This document shows, one piece after another, positions 59,735-64,000 of a stretch of 64,000 nt of DNA. The stretch's first letter is position 1. Each line of letters starts with the position of its first letter. A model generated the notes under the pieces. The model ran no database searches and was not told the DNA's origin. It worked only from the letters and a program-made list of their open reading frames with translations. Made by a program: the position numbers and the translations under genes. The DNA comes from Phlegmacium glaucopus (lineage: Eukaryota; Basidiomycota; Agaricomycetes; Agaricales; Cortinariaceae): positions 63,184-127,183 of the forward strand of contig MU130003.1 in assembly GCA_015039465.1 (NCBI GenBank), in the 5' to 3' direction.

Positions 59735-62158
59735 ATGTTCCTGTTCACTTCCTTCACTCCCGCGAGTCGGGCATATGTGGCATGTTTCTCGGCTGTCATC
59801 ATCCTGTTTGGAGGATTGGCTTCCCTTCAGAACCATTGGAACCTGGCTACTATGTCTGACACCCCAACCCTGGGCAGGAGTAGAACGACTTCATCTGAAA
59901 AGATTGCGCAAGATAATGCTGAATTTTCTTGGGACCTGGTTCGTATTCTGGTACTAGGGCCCTCTGCGTGTTCGATCACTGACTCGATATACTACCATAG
60001 GTTCCTCCTGAAAGAAGACTCAACTGGCGTAAATGCTTTCCAGGCCGTCAGTGCGCTCGTCTCATTGTATGTGTGTACTAGCTGCCATGTCATAGAGTTG
60101 GGAAATGATACGATCTATTCTAGGTCCCTCTAAACTATTCAGATCCGCAGGGTGCAGAAGCTATCATTGCTCTCATTCGGAAACCTTCCGCCTTGGCCGA
60201 GTCATCACTTGCATACAAAGGACCTATTCTATTCAATCCAGGTGGCCCAGGAGGAAGCGGCGTAGAATTGATACATCAATTTGGAGATATGTTCACCTCG
60301 ATTCTTGGACCTCAATTCGATATAGTTAGTTTCGATCCACGTGGTACGTGCCATCTATTGTTATTACTTTCCTCATTAATTCTCAGATCCACCTCTCTTC
60401 ACAGGCATCGGACAATCGACGCCTCGTGTATCATTTTTTAGGACCGCTGCCGAGCGAGCACTTTGGGATGCCTCTGACCTTCATAATCGGGAGAGTGACG
60501 TCCCCAATATGTGGGCCCGTTCGTTGGTCCATGGGAAATTGGCAGAAGACAGCGATTATGGCTACTTGAGGCATATCAACACAGATCAGACCGCACGCGA
60601 TATGCTTCGGATTGTTGAGGCGCACGGTAGGACAAAGATACAATATTGGGGCTTTTCGTAAGTTTCCTTTATTATATCCAAGGAATACGACAAATATCTC
60701 ACCTGCTTAGTTATGGAAGCCTTTTAGGCTCTGTTTTCGCGTCCATGTTTCCGGTACGTCATTGGTGACATCTGAAGGATGTAATATTCATTGTCAATTA
60801 TAGGATAATATTGAACGATTGGTGATAGACGCTGTACTCGATTCTGAGAATTACTTCGCTGGTGGGTTGGATGTCATCTGTCCATTTCAGTGCTTATTCA
60901 TATATTGCTCTTTTGTTATACAGCCCTCTGGTCCAACAATCTACTCGACACAGACAAAACGATGCAGAGTTTCTATACTGGATGTGCAGACGCAGGTCCT
61001 GATCGCTGTGCTTTCTGGGCTCCCTCTCCAGATGATATCCGGCAGAATTTGACAAACCTCTATAGCTCTATAAGCACTCAGCCGGTTCCAGTCAAAATAG
61101 GCAACACCTATGGCTACGTCGATCATAAGATGTTGCACAGTGCCGTCTTTGCTAGCTTATACTCCCCATTCGCAACATTCCGACTTCTCGCTGAAGGTTT
61201 AGCCGAACTTGCCGCCGGGGATGGTACTAGGATTTTCAAACAGCTGACTCCATCGCCATTCGAATGCTCAGGAGATCCCTCTAAAGGACTGGAACAGAAT
61301 CTCTTTGAAGCTCAGGTCGCTGTTTTCTGCAATGATGCTGCAAACGTTCCGGCAGATCTACAGTCCGCTCAAAAACATCTTGAAATGATGTCGAAGACAT
61401 CTGGATTTGGTAGTTTCATAGCATCCATTAGAGTCCACTGCGCGTGAGGTACTTTGTTTGGAAACATGAAAATGTGCTGACTTAAAACCATTGTGGATAG
61501 CGGCTGGCCTAAATTCCCAAAGAACCATTTCCAAGGTAAGCTTCTGGTTCCATTTTACGAAAGAGCTGCTGATCTTAAACACAATTTACAACTTGAAGGT
61601 CCTTGTGAGGCAAATACCAGTCATCCTATCCTGCTTGTTGGCAACACAGCTGGTGTGTATTATCGCACATAGTTAGCGAAACTTAGGATTGAATAGCACA
61701 TTCCAGACCCCGTGACACCGTTGTGGGCGTAAGTTCGATCTATTTAGCACCAAGTCAATCCAATAAAAAACTCGCCTCTTCGTACAGCGCAAAGAAGATG
61801 TCTCGTGGATTCAACAACTCCGTCGTACTCACACAGAATTCTCCAGGGGTAAGTAGTATTTCTTGATAATTATGCAACTACTAATATCCAATCTACCAAT
61901 TTTCAGCATTCTTCGGTAGCGGCCCCTTCTTTATGTACAATGAAATATATACAGCAATACTTTGCTGATGGGACGCTACCCAAGCCGGGAACAGTGTGTC
62001 AAGCCGATCTAGGACCTTTCGACCAGGGATCACTAGTTGAGCTGGAGCAAGCACAGGGCACTCTGGATATGGACGAGGAGGACAGGAAACTATTCAGCGC
62101 AATACGAGAGCTTAGTAGCTCTCCATTTACTCGCTTTGGTCCACGATTTGGAAATTAA
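59735..62158 (+). CDS. TAP-like alpha/beta hydrolase (tripeptidyl aminopeptidase type)
   Basis: A predicted serine peptidase-like hydrolase with an N-terminal membrane anchor or signal (AYVACFSAVIILFGGLASL). After the first exon (ending FSWDL) an intron joins VPPERRLNWRKCFPGRQCAR, then LI|VPLNYSDPQGAEAIIAL, the usual family opening. The oxyanion region is ILFNPGGPGGSG and then FDIVSFDPRG. The nucleophile elbow is WGFSYGS, where the Ser codon is split TC|T by the intron at 60658-60710. The C-terminal TAP domain has LLVGNTADPVTPL (acid) and QNSPGHSSVAAPS with the His, then CTMKYIQQYFADGTLP. The stop is at 62158. About a dozen exons; the segment 61440-61700 is the least certain. Basidiomycete relatives are extracellular or vacuolar. 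Confidence 0.88.
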
Positions 62159-62455
62159 TAACCTTTATTCGTAGATATTCACCAGCTCCTCAGTAGCATG
62201 TATCCTTATTTTCTGAGAAGAAGTTGTAGCGAAACCAGAATGTCGCTTCCCGTTTAAATTCTAGATATTGATATCAGTACAAAGGCCGTTACGAAACAGC
62301 TCCAAAGCTCCAGGCCTTCAGGGTTAATATCTGAACTTTTACACAACGTGCATGAAAGGGAGTCCTATGCTTAATCATTCATTGGACCAATTACTGCAAC
62401 GCCTGAATCTGAAAAGTGAGTTTATCGAAAATCATTTGAACTGCTTATTGAATAT

Positions 62456-62535
62456 TTGTACCCCCGGGAATCGAACCCGGAACCTGAGGTTGGGGGAGGC
62501 GGTGGGCTGCCGGAGGCTTTATTTTTTGGGGTTGA
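62456..62535 (-). other. tRNA-like fragment with B-box (possible SINE or tRNA relic)
   Basis: On the minus strand, CCGGGTTCGATTCCCGG (62480-62464) is a perfect T-arm with a GGTTCGATTCC B-box, followed by GGGTACA. No matching 5' acceptor strand (TGTACCC) or clear D- and anticodon arms are found upstream, so this is not an intact tRNA gene. Confidence 0.5.
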
Positions 62536-63039
62536 ACTTTGAAAACTTGCGTACAAGTACTCACCCACGGTGTAGCACACAATAATGCAGTCCCTGGACA
62601 GTTTTATGGATTAGTTGGTCCGCATTTAGGTCAGCTGGGTCAGATTTTTTGACTACTGATGGTCCAGTAGTTGAGACTTCAAAATAACTTAGACCACGTG
62701 CTGCTCACATATTTAAGTACTGTTTACTACATGGTTATTTCTAGCTATCAGCTTGGGCGGCTCAAGTTCTAGGTCAGAAGGGAGCGGAGCCCGACAATGT
62801 GGGCAAAACATACCGCATTTGGACGAAAACATACCCAATATGGGCTGGGGAGGGGGAGGTTGGCGAGGCCTTAGAGAAAAAATCCACCCCGTGTAGTTTT
62901 TCGCATCTTGGTGCCCCCTTGCCAGTAACCAGTGCGCGTATTGAAAATTTCAGTCCCGTAGTCAAACTATAAGGCCCAGATTTGTTTTGTTAGTCAGGGA
63001 ACGCTCGTCAAATTTCCAAACTATTCTCTTTTTCCCTCT

Positions 63040-63156
63040 TTGCAATTGAAGCTCGTTGACTGCAACCGGGACACAGGTTTGTGGCTGTACCTGCCATAAC
63101 CGACATAATACTATAGAACATGAGTTCTCATCCTACCACCTCACCTGCTACTAGAG
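63040..63156 (+). repeat. NACHT 5' flanking block, copy 3
   Basis: Shares GGGACACAGGTTTGTGGCTG, TATAATACTATAGAACATGA (with copy 1) and ACCACCTCACCT with the other two copies. It has small deletions and insertions relative to them. Confidence 0.75.
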
Positions 63157-64000
63157 ATGGCTCAATTCAGAAATGTTGTCATCCAAGGGGGTATATTCAA
63201 TTCAGCCAAGGGCGACATTCAGATTAACAATCGGGAATTTGGTACGTCACGATTTCCAATCCTTCTCGTTCGATCCTTATCAAGGACCAAATCAAGGACT
63301 TCATGTCTTGAGCCAAGCAGTTTCTCATGGAGCGATCCATGACTCTGCTGAACGCTACCCAGCACCAAACTGTCACCCAGATACTCGCATGGCCGTTCGA
63401 CAGATTATTTTGGACTGGATCCATAACGACAGTTCAGGTCTTTCATTCCTTTGGCTTTATGGACCTGCTGGAGCCGGCAAAACAGCGATCCTCCAAGCAA
63501 TCGCAGAGTTTCTGTGTAGTTCATCCGGAGACTATGAGAATTTTGGAGGTAGCTTTTTCTTTTCCAGGAGAAAGAGTGGCCGCGATCAAGGCCGTTTTCT
63601 GTTCTCAACAATCGCATATCAACTCGCACTGAAGATACCTGGACTACGTCATCACATCAACCGTATCATGGAAGCAAGGCCAACACTCCATACAAAGTCA
63701 ATTGACGTACAACTACAAACTCTCATTGTCGATGCGCTCCAATCTTTATCACCTCTTCCACAACGATCTTATCTTGTGATCATAGATGGATTGGATGAAT
63801 GCCAGGACAAATCGACCCAACAACACATCCTCCATCTCCTGTGCGAAGCAATCACCGCTTACAACTTACCGCTCAGATTTCTGATTGGGAGTCGACCTGA
63901 ATCCCATATTCGCGCCAGTTTCGATCAGGAAGTTCTGTATACGATCACCCAGCGAGTTGTCCTCGATGAAACATTCAATCCAGGACGGGATATTCAGGTG
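63157..64000 (+). CDS. NACHT NTPase, copy 3, cut by the right edge
   Basis: Third member of the same family. Exon 1 from ATG 63157 reads MAQFRNVVIQGGIFNSAKGD and ends at a GTACGT donor; exon 2 starts at about 63300 and is open to the window end. Walker A is WLYGPAGAGKTA, Walker B YLVIIDGLDECQD, sensor FLIGSRPESHI. Exon 2 can be aligned without gaps to copies 1 and 2 as far as it goes. It lacks the AKNF residues of the other leaders and has GDIQINN instead of VHIN. The C-terminal domain lies outside the window. Confidence 0.85.

Larger units (their letters stand above)
62159..63156. other. Gap before the third NACHT copy
   Basis: No gene. It contains a tRNA-like fragment (62456-62535) and, from about 62956, sequence shared with the upstream region of NACHT copy 2. 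Confidence 0.5.

Noticed and set aside
62456..62535. Functional tRNA gene
   Set aside because: Only the T-arm and part of the acceptor can be formed; no matching 5' strand, D-arm or anticodon arm.
1..64000. CRISPR arrays, operons or ribosome binding sites
   Set aside because: None seen, and the gene structure is clearly eukaryotic.

Overview
The window reads as nuclear DNA of a filamentous basidiomycete, most likely an agaricomycete mushroom (Agaricales-like). Genes are split by many 45-80 bp GT-AG introns, intergenic gaps are short, both strands are used freely, and the gene families are typical of that group (NACHT NTPases, TAP-like hydrolases, PCL cyclins, F-box/LRR proteins). All exon joins below were inferred by eye from GT/AG borders and reading-frame continuity, so terminal exons and single junctions may be off.

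Left end (1-5 kb): a low-complexity, probably decayed stretch, then a minus-strand NACHT NTPase gene that ends without WD40 repeats. Core block (5.8-34.7 kb): housekeeping genes, many in divergent pairs. These are a TRA2-like splicing regulator and ribosomal protein eL18; an ALE1-type lysophospholipid acyltransferase; a MARVEL-type membrane protein; two uncharacterised proteins; a WDR89-like WD40 protein divergent from the COMPASS subunit SWD1/RBBP5; a PCL-type cyclin divergent from the nucleolar GTPase NUG1; an F-box protein; the Pumilio protein NOP9; and an isoprenylcysteine methyltransferase-like enzyme. eL18, NUG1 and NOP9 all serve ribosome production.

Accessory block (34.8-48.9 kb and 62-64 kb): two near-identical tandem NACHT genes (943 and 962 codons as spliced here), a third copy running off the right edge, and a different minus-strand NACHT gene whose C-terminal half is an unfamiliar module cut into many short exons. 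With the left-end gene this makes five NACHT-type loci in 64 kb, probably a birth-and-death family of fungal NLR-like proteins. None carries recognisable WD40, ankyrin or TPR repeats after the NACHT.

Right block (49-62 kb): mitochondrial malate dehydrogenase with a 6-nt micro-exon, a rhodopsin/PTH11-like membrane protein, a class I methyltransferase, an alpha/beta hydrolase whose nucleophile serine sits in an 11-nt micro-exon, and a TAP-like alpha/beta hydrolase whose serine codon is itself split by an intron. Gaps hold palindromes, a minisatellite, a tRNA-like B-box and a likely transposase remnant.
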